Part shown: piece after piece, positions 38,768 through 51,136 of the stretch
How the letters are laid out: each line of letters starts with the position of its first letter
Position numbering within the stretch: the first letter of the stretch is position 1
NCBI GenBank assembly: GCA_002104945.1
Contig: MCFH01000015.1
Location: 166,501 to 230,500, forward strand
Origin: Piromyces finnis
Lineage: Eukaryota > Neocallimastigomycota > Neocallimastigomycetes > Neocallimastigales > Neocallimastigaceae
Direction of reading: 5' to 3'
DNA length: 64,000 bases
Notes under the pieces: generated by a model
Databases searched by the model: none
Seen by the model: only the letters and a program-made list of their open reading frames with translations
Told to the model about the DNA's origin: nothing
Made by a program: the position numbers and the translations under genes

Positions 38768-41700
38768 ATGTCAGTCCTTTATATTAAAGATAAGAATTAT
38801 ATCAGACGTGGTACCCGGTCTTATGGTATCCCCTTAGATGATATTCGCTCCTTCTTTATCCGTGGTATTCGATCATGGTCAGTAAATATGCTATGGGAAA
38901 AACTCGAGGTTATTCTAGAAGATAAATTTAATTCAGTTATTAGTGTTAAATATTTTCAGACTTTCAATGATCACTTTTTCTTAGTCAAGGTTCATGGTTC
39001 ATCAAAAGATTGTATTAAAATCTTACACATGTTAAAGAAGAAACTTTCAGTTACCTCAATTTCCTTTTCAGCTCGTAGTAGAAGGAATCACAAATACACT
39101 TTTTCCACTCTCAAACGTAAAATTTTAGTTTCTAATAAACATCAACATTCTATTCAACAATCATTTCAACAATCAGTTCAACAATCTCATCAACAATCCG
39201 ATCTTCAACTAGATCTTCAACAAGATCTTCAACAAGTTTCCAATCATGAAAATATTCCAGATCTACAGCAAACACAATTTCAATCTCAACATTCAACAAT
39301 TAATTCTAATAGTTCTATCAACTCTGATAACAGTTCAATAGTTGATAGTTCTTCAGCTTCACAGCCATCTAGTAATAGTTCTACTTATTCCTCTGATGCA
39401 TCATCCATTAATAACGATGACTTTAATAATAATAATAATAGCAACGATTCTTCCTCATCCAACAAGCCTGATAACTTTTCTTTTTGTCTTAGTTGGAACA
39501 CCAATGGGTGGAATCACGAAAAGAGAGATAGTATTAGCTATTTCACAGCTATTTTCAAACCATTATTTTTATGTTTCCAAGAAACTGGTAATGGTTCTGG
39601 ATCGAATACAGATTATCCTTGTCGTGTTACTTTGCGAAACTATAGACACTTTTTCAAGAAAGCTGACGAATCAGTTCCAGGAATGAGAGGTTTATATTTA
39701 GGTTTTCACAATTCATGTCAAGCCTCACTTGAAAACTTCTCTGGAAAGTATATTATTTCTATTTATACTTTTAGTCTCTGGAATAGATTCAAATGCTCGA
39801 TTGGTAATGTTTATATGCCTCATAGTCATCACAACATCTATGTTGATCATGCAAAGTTAGAAGTTCGCTTGTGGTTACAAACTCATTCATCCCATCCATC
39901 GATTCTTGTTGGTGATTTTAATATGTCTAAAGTAAAATTATCCAACTGGTTATCAACTAATGGATTAGGAGATTGGGAAATTCTTCCGCTTAGAGGGTCG
40001 ACTATCTCTTGGACTCGAGGTGATCAATCTTCCGACATTGACCATGCTCTTATCAATTCGAAGATGAAAGATCTTATTCACTCAGGATCATTTATAAATA
40101 ATTTTTATCCTGTATCAGACCATAAGCCACTTCTTATTAATGGTAAAATTATTCCTATGGAAGATTTTTCTAATGACTTTAATGTTCCTAAGAAAATTCT
40201 GAAATGGAATAGATTAAAATGTATTGAGGAAAAGGAATCTATTCTCAGTCATAATAAATTCCAAATACTTTCAGCAAAATCCAACGATCCTAATGTTTCT
40301 ACAGATGAACTTTCCAAAGAGTTTACTTCAACTGCTTTTTCAATTGCAGACGAGCTCAGTATTACTTCAGCAAATAATGTTTTAAAGTCTTCATTTCATA
40401 TTTCACAACAAATTTTTAATCTTCAAAAAATCAAAATGAAGTTGTATAAGAGATTTAAAAAAGAAAGAATTTATGATATAGATGAATTTATTAAAAGAAT
40501 TAAAATCTACCGTAAACTCATTGATTACATCCACAAAAGATGTAATGAATTTAGGAAGCAAGAATATCTTCATTGGATTAAAACAGGATGTGAGTATATG
40601 AAGAGTCATAATCCTAAGAAGGCCTGGAAATGGATCAAGAAAACTGCAAAAATTGGAAAAGATTCTTTCTTTATTGCTCAACCAATTAAAAATAAAAATG
40701 GAGAATTAGTTGTTGCTACGGAAGAACAACTAGATGTGTGGCATGATCATTTCGAAAATCTTGCATCAGACCCAAGTGGTGTAAGTCTTGATTTGGAGCA
40801 TTGGTATGAAGAACCAACGAATAAACGTTTTTCACTTCCTATGCTTGATGAGTGGGATATCAACCAAGATATTAGTATTGATGAAGTCAAGTCAGCTATC
40901 CTCTCTACTCCAAATTATAAAGCTTCAGGTCCGGATGGTATTCCAATTGAATTTTACAAAGCATTAGTTCCATCAAGTAATGATTCTAATAATGCTACAG
41001 ATAATAATTCTTCTGGTAATACTACTTCAGATAATGATGCTCATGGTTTAAATTTTATTCTTAAATTATTCAACCGTATTTGGGATGGAGATTTCCCCAA
41101 CTCATGGAATGAATCCAGTATTGTTTCTATTCCTAAGAAGGGAGATTTGACAGATTGTGATAACTATCGAGGTATATCACTTATCAATAATGGTATTAAG
41201 TTGATTTCCAAAATTGTCACCACTAGAATCTCAGAATATGGTTTAAAGAATAATTTCATTAGACCTGAACAATTTGGTTTTCGAAAAAAGGAAGAAAGTA
41301 TCAGTCTTTTCATTTCAATCCAAGAAATATGCCGTAGACGTCAATTAGATAATAAAGAGACATATTTGGCCTTTTTAGATCTCAGGAAAGCATACGATTC
41401 AGTCCCAATCGGTAATATTCTCCATAAATTAGATTGTTTAGGAATCCGAGGTAAGAGTTTACAATTTATCAAAAATTTATATTTAACATCTAAGGCTAAT
41501 GTCAAATTAGATGGACAATTCTCGAAATCTTTTGATGTGAAGAAAGGAGTCCGTCAAGGATGCCCTCTTTCTCCTATTCTCTTTAATCTCTTTATTAATG
41601 ATATATTTAGAGAGTGCGAAGATCTAGGAGTCAGTTTAGGTGACACTCGATGCTGTGGTGGACTTTTTGCAGATGATATAGTTATTTGTGCTCCAACAAG

Positions 41701-43291
41701 AGGATGCTTAAAAAAGATGCTTAGAAGAGTTAATGAATGGGCATTGTATAATGAAATGGAATTTGGTATCCAGAAATGTTCAACGATGGTGATTCGTCCT
41801 GAATCAATAGAAAATCAGAACAAGAGAGATCCAACATTTTACTTAGCAGGACAACCCATTCCAACTACTGATTGCTATACTTATCTTGGTGTTCCATTTG
41901 ATAAGAATTTGTCCCTTAAACCAGTAATTAAAGCTCTTAATAACAAGGTTTTGAAAGGGCTTTTCTCAGTCAGTAAATTCTTAAGAAATCCTAATATTCC
42001 TATTCCCTTCAAAAAGCTAGTACTTAACTCACAAGTGATTAGCAGAGTTTCATACTTTGCACCATTACTTGGATCCAACAAAGCTAGGTCTAGGATTGCT
42101 CAGAAGCATGTTAACAAAGGAATACGATGGGTTGCCGGAGTTCATAAAGCTGTATCGTTTATATCTTTATACTCTATTTCAAAAGATTTGAATATTCCTC
42201 CATTGTCAGCCAAATGTGCGTTAGCTCAGGTTAGATGTTTTAACAAATGGAAAAACTCAAATTGTATTATCTCACACCTTGTCAATTACATTCCTAAATT
42301 TAGAAAATACACGTGGTGCAAATCAAGTAGGACACTTGATAAAAAATTAAAGAAACATGGAGATGTTAAAGCAGTTAAAAACTTTTATTGGAAAGATCTC
42401 AAAGGGAATTCAATCAAAGCGCAATATTATGATAATAATAAATTTATTGAAACTAAAGATTTTATTAAATTATGTTATGAGTACCCAGAGTTTGCCTATG
42501 GCTTCTACTGGCTATTGAAAGCAAGAAGCGGATACAAGTTGGATGCTAGAGTTGCCAAAGCTGCCAAATTTGTTGATCCAGTTTGTCCTAACTACTGTCC
42601 ATGTTGCAAGTGTGGAGATCAAAGTATTAAACATTGGTTATTAGATTGTCCAACATTTAGAGATATCCGTATTAAACATTATGATTCCATAGTCCAGCTA
42701 TTAAATTTTTTCAGTCAACGTAATTCCAATAGTCCTATCAATAATAATGAAATTGATAATATCAGTAGAGATAGTAATAACATTAATAGTAATAGTAACA
42801 ATAGTAGTAATAACAATAGTAATAGTAACAATAGTAATAGTAACAATAGTAATAATAACAATAATAGAAATAATAATATTAGTAATGATAGCAATAGTGA
42901 AGATAATAATTCTAATTTAGATAGTAATTTAGCTAATGATAGTAATAGTTCTAATAATCCGGTGAATATTAATGTGTATGATTATTCTAGTGTGTGCAGT
43001 GAAATATTTAAATTCCTTCTTGGGGGAAGAAGTTTTAACAATATTAATTACAATTCCAGGGAATGGAAAGAACTTTGTAAGCGTCAGATTCAATCTGGTA
43101 CTAACGAAGGAACACCATTCTTGACGGTAACCGCGGAACTTCTAACCAAAATCATGCCTTTTGCTATTGGCCAGCAATGGTCAATGTTCAAAAGGTTTGA
43201 AGCAACATCCAAGAGCGTCAATGCTGAAGAAACAGTAAGACAGGCCAGGAGGGCCAGCGCAACCAATGGAGATCATAATTTTGTTCCATGA
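38768..43291 (+). CDS. LINE polyprotein: AP-like endonuclease and reverse transcriptase (copy 2)
   Basis: Intact 1507-residue ORF, the twin of the one in copy 1. All endonuclease motifs (SWNTNGW, VGDFNMSK, SDIDHALIN, SDHKPLL) and RT motifs (AFLDLRKAYDSV, VRQGCPLSPILFNLFI, FADD) are kept, as is the CCHC-like cluster near the C-terminus. Differences from copy 1 are an 8-residue expansion in the Gln-rich tract (LDLQQDLQ-type repeat), a net loss of about 4 residues in the Asn/Ser tract and scattered substitutions such as FGFRKKEES for FGFRNKEES. The domain positions are as in copy 1, shifted by 8 after the Gln tract. Confidence 0.95.
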   Translation: MSVLYIKDKNYIRRGTRSYGIPLDDIRSFFIRGIRSWSVNMLWEKLEVILEDKFNSVISVKYFQTFNDHFFLVKVHGSSKDCIKILHMLKKKLSVTSISFSARSRRNHKYTFSTLKRKILVSNKHQHSIQQSFQQSVQQSHQQSDLQLDLQQDLQQVSNHENIPDLQQTQFQSQHSTINSNSSINSDNSSIVDSSSASQPSSNSSTYSSDASSINNDDFNNNNNSNDSSSSNKPDNFSFCLSWNTNGWNHEKRDSISYFTAIFKPLFLCFQETGNGSGSNTDYPCRVTLRNYRHFFKKADESVPGMRGLYLGFHNSCQASLENFSGKYIISIYTFSLWNRFKCSIGNVYMPHSHHNIYVDHAKLEVRLWLQTHSSHPSILVGDFNMSKVKLSNWLSTNGLGDWEILPLRGSTISWTRGDQSSDIDHALINSKMKDLIHSGSFINNFYPVSDHKPLLINGKIIPMEDFSNDFNVPKKILKWNRLKCIEEKESILSHNKFQILSAKSNDPNVSTDELSKEFTSTAFSIADELSITSANNVLKSSFHISQQIFNLQKIKMKLYKRFKKERIYDIDEFIKRIKIYRKLIDYIHKRCNEFRKQEYLHWIKTGCEYMKSHNPKKAWKWIKKTAKIGKDSFFIAQPIKNKNGELVVATEEQLDVWHDHFENLASDPSGVSLDLEHWYEEPTNKRFSLPMLDEWDINQDISIDEVKSAILSTPNYKASGPDGIPIEFYKALVPSSNDSNNATDNNSSGNTTSDNDAHGLNFILKLFNRIWDGDFPNSWNESSIVSIPKKGDLTDCDNYRGISLINNGIKLISKIVTTRISEYGLKNNFIRPEQFGFRKKEESISLFISIQEICRRRQLDNKETYLAFLDLRKAYDSVPIGNILHKLDCLGIRGKSLQFIKNLYLTSKANVKLDGQFSKSFDVKKGVRQGCPLSPILFNLFINDIFRECEDLGVSLGDTRCCGGLFADDIVICAPTRGCLKKMLRRVNEWALYNEMEFGIQKCSTMVIRPESIENQNKRDPTFYLAGQPIPTTDCYTYLGVPFDKNLSLKPVIKALNNKVLKGLFSVSKFLRNPNIPIPFKKLVLNSQVISRVSYFAPLLGSNKARSRIAQKHVNKGIRWVAGVHKAVSFISLYSISKDLNIPPLSAKCALAQVRCFNKWKNSNCIISHLVNYIPKFRKYTWCKSSRTLDKKLKKHGDVKAVKNFYWKDLKGNSIKAQYYDNNKFIETKDFIKLCYEYPEFAYGFYWLLKARSGYKLDARVAKAAKFVDPVCPNYCPCCKCGDQSIKHWLLDCPTFRDIRIKHYDSIVQLLNFFSQRNSNSPINNNEIDNISRDSNNINSNSNNSSNNNSNSNNSNSNNSNNNNNRNNNISNDSNSEDNNSNLDSNLANDSNSSNNPVNINVYDYSSVCSEIFKFLLGGRSFNNINYNSREWKELCKRQIQSGTNEGTPFLTVTAELLTKIMPFAIGQQWSMFKRFEATSKSVNAEETVRQARRASATNGDHNFVP

Positions 43292-43526
43292 CAAAATTTT
43301 GATCTTTGGCTCGGTGTCCCATTGGAAGTCAAATACAATTATTATACTTTAGTATGATAGTGGCTTTCTTACTTTAATTAAAATTACTAGAATACATTAT
43401 ACCCAATTTTTATTCATTTGTGTTTATTTAAACATATTTTTTTTATTTTTATTTTATTTTAATTTTTATATTACATGTATTATAATTTTAATTAAATTAA
43501 TAATAAAGTTTAAAATATTTGATGCC

Positions 43527-43572
<46 letters not shown>

Positions 43573-43577
<5 letters not shown>

Positions 43578-43584
43578 ATTCTCT
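43573..43584. repeat. Target-site duplication, 3' side of LINE copy 2
   Basis: The sequence aatccattctct follows the poly-A tail and matches 37865-37876; the first two A merge with the tail. Confidence 0.85.
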
Positions 43585-44328
43585 ACCTTTTAGTGAATAA
43601 AAGAGTTACACAAGTTCCTCTAACAAAAAAAAAAAAAAAAAACATTACACAAGAAAAATTTTAATCTTTTTTTTTTTTTTATAATTAAAACTCCGATAAA
43701 AAAAAAAAAAGGAAAAAAAACAATATAAATCTACCAATATGTTTATAAACTTTTATTTTCTTTCTTTCTTTTTTTTTTGTATATATACTTTTTTTTTATA
43801 TACTTTTTTTTTTGATAATTAATATTATATTTAAACAATTTATATTTTATTCCTATATTGAATAGTTAATTATAGTATTACTATCATCTTTTATAATTAT
43901 ATATTATTATTCTATCGCTAGATGCTTATGATTTAATTTATTGTCATGTTATAAAGGGAAATGTTTATTTTGATATAAAATAACATTTAAAAATGCTACA
44001 CTAATATTTAAAGATTTTTTTTTTTATTTTATAGTTCAATAAATATAATAATATTAATAATTTAATAATAAATTTAATAATACCATTTGAACCAAATGCA
44101 TGTCATATTCCTTTTTAAATTTTATGTAAATAAAATACAATAATAAAAAAAAAAAAAACATAAAAAAGTAAATTGTTATTATTATGGTAAATTAATAAGA
44201 TTTAAGATTCATGATATACCTATGTACATACATGTATTTTTGATAGCTTACAAAATAAAATTAAATAAATAAATCATAATTTAAACAAAAAATTTTAATT
44301 AATATTTTATTATAAAATAATATTGAGT

Positions 44329-44364
<36 letters not shown>

Positions 44365-44449
44365 ATTTAAATAGAATATTAATTAAAAAAGTTTTTCTTT
44401 TTTTTTTTTTTTTTAAAAAGTACATATATTTCATATATTTATATATAAA
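43585..44449. other. Gene-free spacer upstream of MYCBP gene
   Basis: About 865 bp of A/T homopolymers with no reading frame. A pure T run (about 44331-44360) lies some 90 bp before the MYCBP start codon. Confidence 0.5.
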
Positions 44450-45240
44450 ATGGATCAAACAAAAGAAGCCTTTAGAAAATATCTTGAAAATAATGGCATT
44501 ATTGATGCTTTAACCAAAGGTAGAAAATAATTAATAGTTGAGAAGCATTATATATAATTTTATATTCATATAAAATAAAAAAAGAAAATTATTAATATAT
44601 ATATATACAATTTTTTTTATTACTAGTTCTTGTTGGTTTATATGAAGAATCTGAAAAACCAGAAAATCCATTAGAGTTAGTACCAATTAATATACATTCA
44701 TTATTTATCCAAAAATACATCTTATACATTTTATTTTATTAAAAAAAAAAAAAAAAAAAAAAGGAAATAATATCTAAAGGTTTTTTAAAAAAATATTAAC
44801 ATACTATATATAATTTTATATATTATTATGACAAAAAAAAAAAAATAGTTTTATAAAACAATTTCTTGGTGGTCCATCAGAAATTGATATTGAAGCTTTA
44901 AAAGCTGAAAATGAAGAATTAAGAAGAAAAGTTGAGGATTTAGAGTCAGAATTAGCACAATATAAACAAGTAATATTAATAACTTTTTTTTTTTTTTTAA
45001 AGGAAATAATATAGAATATAGTTTTTGTTAAATATATATATAATATAAAAAAAAATATATATATATTTTATATTGAATATTATATTTTATATATTTCAAT
45101 GGCTTCATGAAAACTAATATTAAATACTATTTTATTTTATTAAAAACAAACAAAATCCTAATATATATATATATTGAAAACCTAATAATAAATTAAAAAA
45201 GAATGAAAGTGATGAAAATGAACTTCGTGGTGATGATTGA
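44450..45240 (+). CDS. MYCBP (AMY-1, c-Myc-binding protein) homologue
   Basis: Exons 44450-44519, 44627-44675, 44849-44969 and 45202-45240 join to 92 residues, close to the roughly 103 of animal AMY-1. The N-terminal part (FRKYLENNGIIDALTKVLVG, then LYEESEKPENPLDFIKQFLG) is the family signature. It is followed by a coiled coil (ALKAENEELRRKVEDLESEL) and an acidic tail (NESDENELRGDD). Known relatives bind c-Myc and AKAPs in animals and associate with cilia and flagella, which fits a zoospore-forming fungus; no Myc is expected here, so a flagellar or scaffolding role is an inference. All four exons are short, so no single exon is diagnostic alone; the joined product is. Confidence 0.9.
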
Positions 45241-46075
45241 ACTAATAAGGATTCTATTACCAACAATAATTATATATATATATAAAGCTATTATAACTCT
45301 TAGAAGAAGAAATGATATATACTACAAAAAAAAAATTATTATAAAGAAAATATTAACTATAATATTTTCACTATACCTATATAAATATTTTTTATTATTA
45401 TTCAAATATTTATATTTTTATATATCCGTAACGTTTACACTTTATTTTTATTTCATTTTCAAAACAAAACAAAACAAACAAACAAACAAACAAAAAAAAA
45501 ATGTTAAATAAAGATACTTTAAGAATAATAAAAAAAAAAGATTAATAATAAATTTAATTTTCAAACGCAGTATAAAGAGTATTAAATATACGTTTTATAA
45601 ATCAAAAAAAAAAAAAAAAAAAAAAAAGAAAAAAAAAATATTAAAATGACTATATAATGAAATATTATTTCTATTTTCAAATATGAATGAAAGTTATTTA
45701 TTTTTCATATATATAGGAATAAGAATAATTATTTGGAAAATGATGTATAAATGATATTTCGTTCTTGTTTTTTTCTATATTATTTACATTTTTCAAAGAT
45801 AATAATAGTTGTTTGTTTTTCTTTTTATAATTAAAGCATATATATGATAAATAAATAAAATTTATAAATGAAAGTAAAAAAAAAGGTTCTTATAAATCTT
45901 ATAATAGTAAAGAGTAATAATAATAATAATAATAATAATAATAGAAAAACAATGGTATAATAATCAATTATTGATTAATTGTTTATGACATCTTTTTTTT
46001 TTCTAATATTAAAAAAAAAGACAATTAAATAAAATATTTTCTTTTTTATAATTACGTTTAAAAAAAAAAAAAATT
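45241..46075. other. Spacer between convergent MYCBP and unrecognised gene
   Basis: About 835 bp of AT-rich 3' flanking sequence with an AAT microsatellite (about 45917-45944). A 102-codon frame crossing the last MYCBP exon is a shadow. Confidence 0.5.
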
Positions 46076-46883
46076 TTAATTGTAATTATTTTTTTTTTCA
46101 CTTTTAATTTTTTTTCTTTTCTGTTGTTGAGTGGTTCCTTTTTCTTTTTTTACTGATGAGGAGGAAGATGAAGAAGGTCTTCTATTGATATTATTTAATA
46201 TTGTATTATTTGAGGAGGAGGAGGAGGAAGAAGAAGTCATATTTTGAAAATTTGAATGATTATAATTATTATTATTTCCTGATGTTACCTCGGAGTATTC
46301 TCTTTTACGGTGAAGAAAGTCAACGATAGTTTTTTTCCCTTTATTCTGAAATATACCAATTTTTATTTTATTTTTATTTTTTTTAAAAAGGAAATAATAA
46401 ACCATACAATTTATATTTTAATACCTATTTTATATATGAAAAATTTTAAAAAAAATTCTACATTTATTTAAAAAATACCTTTGGATTATCTATTTTTTCA
46501 CGTTGCCTTACTAATTGGCGCATAATAGGATCTTCATTATCATGTTTTATAACTATTAAAGATTTTTTTTTTTTATTTTTTTTTTTATTTTTTAAAAAAA
46601 AGAATTAAAATAATTTAGCAAATAAATTTTGAGAAATTAAAAAAAAAAATAATCTAACACTTTGAAAATAAATTATTGATGAAAAAAAAAAAAAAAAAAA
46701 ATAGATTATAAAAGCATAATACATAATACATAATACATATATAAAAGGTGACTATTTACAAATATAATTTTGTCTATCATCTTTTGGATATACTTGTTTT
46801 AAAGGAAAACCTTTTGAAAAGTTACATTCTACATTTTTAAAATTATTTTTATCTGATACGGGTAGATTAGCTAGATATTGCAT
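46076..46883 (-). CDS. Unrecognised three-exon gene with Ser-rich basic tail
   Basis: Exons 46883-46760, 46552-46479 and 46345-46076 join in frame to 155 residues. I do not recognise the family. The first part (NLPVSDKNNFKNVECNFSKG; FPLKQVYPKDDRQNY) has a conserved-looking, non-repetitive composition. The middle (DNEDPIMRQLVRQREKIDNP) is charged and probably helical. The third exon begins with KKTIVDFLHRKREY, distantly like a PCNA-binding peptide (T-I-x-x-F-L followed by basics), but this is weak. It then gives a poly-Ser tract, a second Ser run and a strongly basic C-terminus (KRKKIKSEKK) that could be a nuclear localisation signal. It converges with the MYCBP gene. Clean phases across both introns support a real gene; function unknown. 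Confidence 0.6.
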
Positions 46884-48140
46884 TTTAACCTTGATTATTA
46901 TATATTGTATAAAATTGAAATTATATTTTTTTTTTTTTGATAGGATTTAAGTAGATTTAATTAATTGTTGAGAAAGAATACTATATTGATATATGTATGA
47001 TATGTTTATATTATATATATATATATATATATTTTTTTGTTTTAAATTTTCTTCTTTTTGTATTAATGAATCATTTAATTGTTTAATTATAATAATTTTA
47101 TTGATTTAGTTCAAGCCAAAAAAAAAGTATTTTGTAATTTGTATAAATCTTTTCAAAGTTTTAAGTGTTGAAGTAATAAAGTAATAAATAGTATTCAAAA
47201 TCCCGTTTTTATTTCTTCTTTTTTATTAAATTAGGATAAAAAAAAAAGTATTCTTCATATCAACTTTGCTTAAAAAAAAAAAACCTATAAAAAATAAAAT
47301 AAAATAAAATTATAAAAAAATATTAAATTATATATTAAAAATTAATAAATTTTTTTTTTTTTTTTTTTGATATTTTTAATTATAAATGAAATAAAATGAA
47401 AAAAAAAAAAAACGTTTATTAGACAGGCATTGTTGGATGAACCATAAAATATTCTTTTATATATAAAATAAAATAAAATAAAAATAAAATAAAAATGGTT
47501 TAACCTTTTTTTTTTTTTAAAAGGGTAGAACATTTATTTTTTATATTTTGAAATCTGCAGCTGATAAATTAAAGCTTTTATTCTTATTATTAAATAATAG
47601 AGTTTTACAACTTTTTTTTTTCAGACATTGAGTTATATTAATTTTTTTTTTCCATGTGTGATAAATGAAAATGTGTAACTTTTTCTTAAAAATGGTAATA
47701 TTGATATTCGTTATTGATTCATGCTATCATTATTTTAAACTATACTTTCTACATATCCTTATAATTATAATTGAAACTTTTCAATTAAACCTTTCTCTAT
47801 TAAACATTAACTACACTAAATATTTTTAAGACTCTATTAGAATTCATTTATAAAAAAAAAATATAAAGGTAAAAAAAAAAAAAAAATTATAGGATAATGA
47901 ATCATAAACTTTATTTTTATAGTGTCAACCATAGCCGTTTCTATGTATCATTATGAATTAATGTATACAATGACAATTTTATTATTAAGGGCGCATAAAG
48001 AATTACACTATTTATATAATATAATTGTTATTAATAAAGGTAGGAATAACAAGTAAACAAACAAAAAATAATATTTTATAATTTTTATTTATAAATATTA
48101 TAATTATTATATAGAAAAACCTTTTCATTTTACATAATAA
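46884..48140. other. Gene-free AT-rich stretch
   Basis: Upstream of the unrecognised gene; homopolymer-rich. A minus-strand piece at about 47427-47460 could encode a tiny last exon ending in HPTMPV, but nothing upstream supports it. No other coding signal is seen. Confidence 0.45.
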
Positions 48141-48144
48141 TAAG

Positions 48145-48148
48145 CAAA

Positions 48149-48227
<79 letters not shown>

Positions 48228-48231
48228 ATAG
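48145..48231. repeat. AAAT tetranucleotide microsatellite
   Basis: About 21 AAAT units, followed by shorter ATGA and AACT repeats up to about 48270. Confidence 0.9.
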
Positions 48232-48270
48232 CTAAATGAATGAATGAATGAATAACTAACTAACTAAATA

Positions 48271-50970
48271 AATTAAAAAATGAATTGTATATTATTGACT
48301 TTAGCATAAATATATGTTTATATTACTGTGATATATATGCTTTTTGGTTTTACGAAAAATTTTATATTCATTGTAAATTATTAAAGGTGAGGTTTATTAA
48401 TTATTCTTATAAAAAATATTTCAAATAGTTTTCCTTTTTATTAATTGAAAGTAGCTATAAATATGTGAGAACAAAGTAACAAAATTGTTAAATAGGTTAT
48501 CATGTAGAATTATTATGATAAATCAAACCATTAGTACAAATTTCATTTAGTAGTGGATTTTTTATAAAATTATTTATCATTTAGTTTTATTTTAAGAATG
48601 AATTTATAAAAAATGCTTTTTTTTTTTCTGTTTAAAATATTCTTTTCTAATGTAGTTATCCGACAAACTATTGAACTATGATGATACTAATTTTAATATC
48701 AACTTATTCTCTATTTATAAATATTAAGTATATACATTTTGATTGATTAAATTCTATATACTTTAAATATAAAAGATAAAATAGTACATCATTCTTATTT
48801 ATATACGATTATAAATAAATAAATAAAAAAAAAAAAAAAACTAGTTAATATATATAATTATTGACTATTAATGTATTCATATTCTAAAATACTTTATTTT
48901 ATATTTATTATAGATGTAATTTTTTGTTATATAATTTTATGATTATTTTTAAATTTGAAATATAAATATGAATAATAAACACTAATAATAAAAGTAATAA
49001 TATTAACATTAACAATAAAAACAACAACTATAATACCAATTATATAATTATATTATCGAAATATATATTAAGGTAATATTAGTAGTTAAAAAATATAATA
49101 TACCACAAGTTTAACTATTTTACATTTATACAATGGTCCATTTCTCCCCTCTTAACCATCAAATATCATGCATAGCATGCATAGCATGCATAGTAGTAAG
49201 CATCATTTCTTTCTCCTTTTTCAATGGTTTCAAGGCTTCTCTTTTTAATTAAAAAATGACCAAGAAATTTATATATTACAATATAATCATAATATATTAA
49301 TAATATATTGTGATTAATTTTTTTGATAAGAAAAATAAAATTGAATTAGAATTAAAAATTTTTTATTTTCTCCACACAAACAAAATTGTAAATATATACT
49401 GTTATTGTAAAATAGAGTAATGATTTGAAATATTTTATATCTATTTCACTTTTTAATAGTAATAATTCTATTTTTATTCCCTTTTCTCTTTTTTTCTATA
49501 TAAAATGATATTTTAATTAAGGCATTTGGGTTGTTGAAATAACAAAAGAGGTTAAAGTAATTTTTTTAATTTACCAGTGCCAATAAATAGAAATTAATAA
49601 TAAATTAAAAAAAAGATGATTTATTAATAAATATAAACAAAAAAACAGGAAAATTAATATATAAAATGAAACTTTAAAAATTTTAAAATTTCTGTATAAA
49701 ATGTATAATTATACTGATAAGAAATATTTTTAACCAATAACATTTCTTTGCTATATCAAATTATTTTTTTGGTTTTATGGTGATTTAAAAAAGAAAAAAG
49801 GAATAATACTTTTTTTTTTTATATTCATATTCATATTATGCCAAAAGAAAGAAAAAAGGGAATACAACCTTTGTTTATACTCATAATGTAAATTATATTC
49901 ATCTTATTAATTATTGCCAGAGTCTTGAAAAAAAAAAGTAAAGAATGAGATGAATTCAGTGTATATATTACATTAATAGTAAAATAATTACTCATAATAA
50001 TTGATCTCAACGTTTTTCCTTCAATAAATGATCCTTTTTTTTTTTCATAAAGATCAAAGAAAAGGATAAATAATCAACAAATATTATGTAATCATTGACA
50101 AATAAATTACCATATCAAAAAAAAGATTAAAATAGTTGAAAATAATAAAAAGATAATATATCAAATTAATGAATTACATAAATTCTCTACATTACATAGT
50201 GTACATAGCATTTATAGTGTACATAGTATATACATGGCTCTTTTATAATTATATATACATTCTATATAATAATACCATACCTTATATACATTACATTCAT
50301 TACATTCATTACACTACGTTTTATATATTTCGATTGATGATAAGATTTATTTTTTTACTTTACCTTGGTAATTTTTAGTTAAGGGTTAAAACATAGTCTT
50401 TTTTCAGAATTCATTTCTTATCATAAAGTAGAGTTAAAAAGATTACGATTACATTTACATTTATATTATATTATATTATAATTTATTCTATAAATATATA
50501 AATACATTAAAAAGGTATCTATTCTTTTAAGGTGAAATGACATAAACCTCTTTTTTAATAACAATTTTTTTTTTGTTTTTCCACAATGCTAATCGTCAAT
50601 GAGAATGGTCCGATACTATGGAAAAACATAAAATTAAGGAGAAATAGTTTTATTTCTAATTACTTTTTTTTTTTTAATGATAAAGTTTAATAATTTCATA
50701 TTTAGCTTTTTCTTATAACTCTATTGTACATTTTATCCTATCCTATCATGTAGATTATGTAAAAAGAAGAAAATCTATTGAATATAACTTTCTTTTTTTA
50801 TTCATCAAAATACATTACGTAATATTATCATAATTGTACATCTTATGAATTATATGTAATGTATTAATTTAGTTATTTCTAGATAACAATTTAGTATATG
50901 AAAATCAAGAAAATGAAAAAAGAATACTAGTATTTATTTTTATTCTATTCTATTCTACTCTATTAATTTA
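48271..50970. other. Gene-free AT-rich stretch with a small tandem repeat
   Basis: About 2.7 kb without a supported gene. Three exact units of catgcatag occur at 49167-49193, and ACATT/ACATAGT-type simple repeats at about 50190-50320 generate a spurious 69-codon frame. Confidence 0.45.
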
Positions 50971-51136
50971 TTTATACTATAACACAATGCCATACTAAAA
51001 TGTTGTGGATGTATTTATACTATAACACAATTCCATACTAAAATGTTGTGGATGTATTTATATTATAACACAATGCCATACTAAAATGTTATTAATTTAT
51101 CTATATTATAACACAATGTCATACTAGAATGTTAAA
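50971..51136. repeat. 43-bp minisatellite, four units
   Basis: Units at 50971-51013, 51014-51056, 51057-51099 and a partial one from 51100. The core is ataacacaatgccatacta followed by aaatgtt. The first two differ by a few bases; the last two have diverged at their 3' ends. It is not in a gene. Confidence 0.9.

Larger units (their letters stand above)
37877..43574 (+). mobile_element. Full-length non-LTR retrotransposon (LINE), copy 2
   Basis: The element is about 5.7 kb on the plus strand, ending in a perfect 45-A tail (43530-43574) and flanked by 12-bp target-site duplications. It is nearly identical to copy 1 throughout, but it begins with two leader monomers instead of one and differs in the lengths of its Gln and Asn/Ser tracts. 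It sits about 1.1 kb downstream of the SAH hydrolase stop codon in the same orientation. The intact ORF and perfect tail suggest a very recent insertion and a family that may still be active. Confidence 0.95.

Noticed and set aside
45203-45511. 102-codon frame after the MYCBP coiled-coil exon
   Set aside because: The last MYCBP exon (45202-45240) uses another frame with a clean acceptor and stop; this frame is a shadow with Lys/Ile/Tyr bias.
47427-47460. Possible tiny last exon ending HPTMPV on the minus strand
   Set aside because: Plausible acceptor, but I could not find an upstream exon in frame.
50971-51136. Tandem repeats as a CRISPR array
   Set aside because: Units are contiguous without unique spacers, and the genome is eukaryotic.
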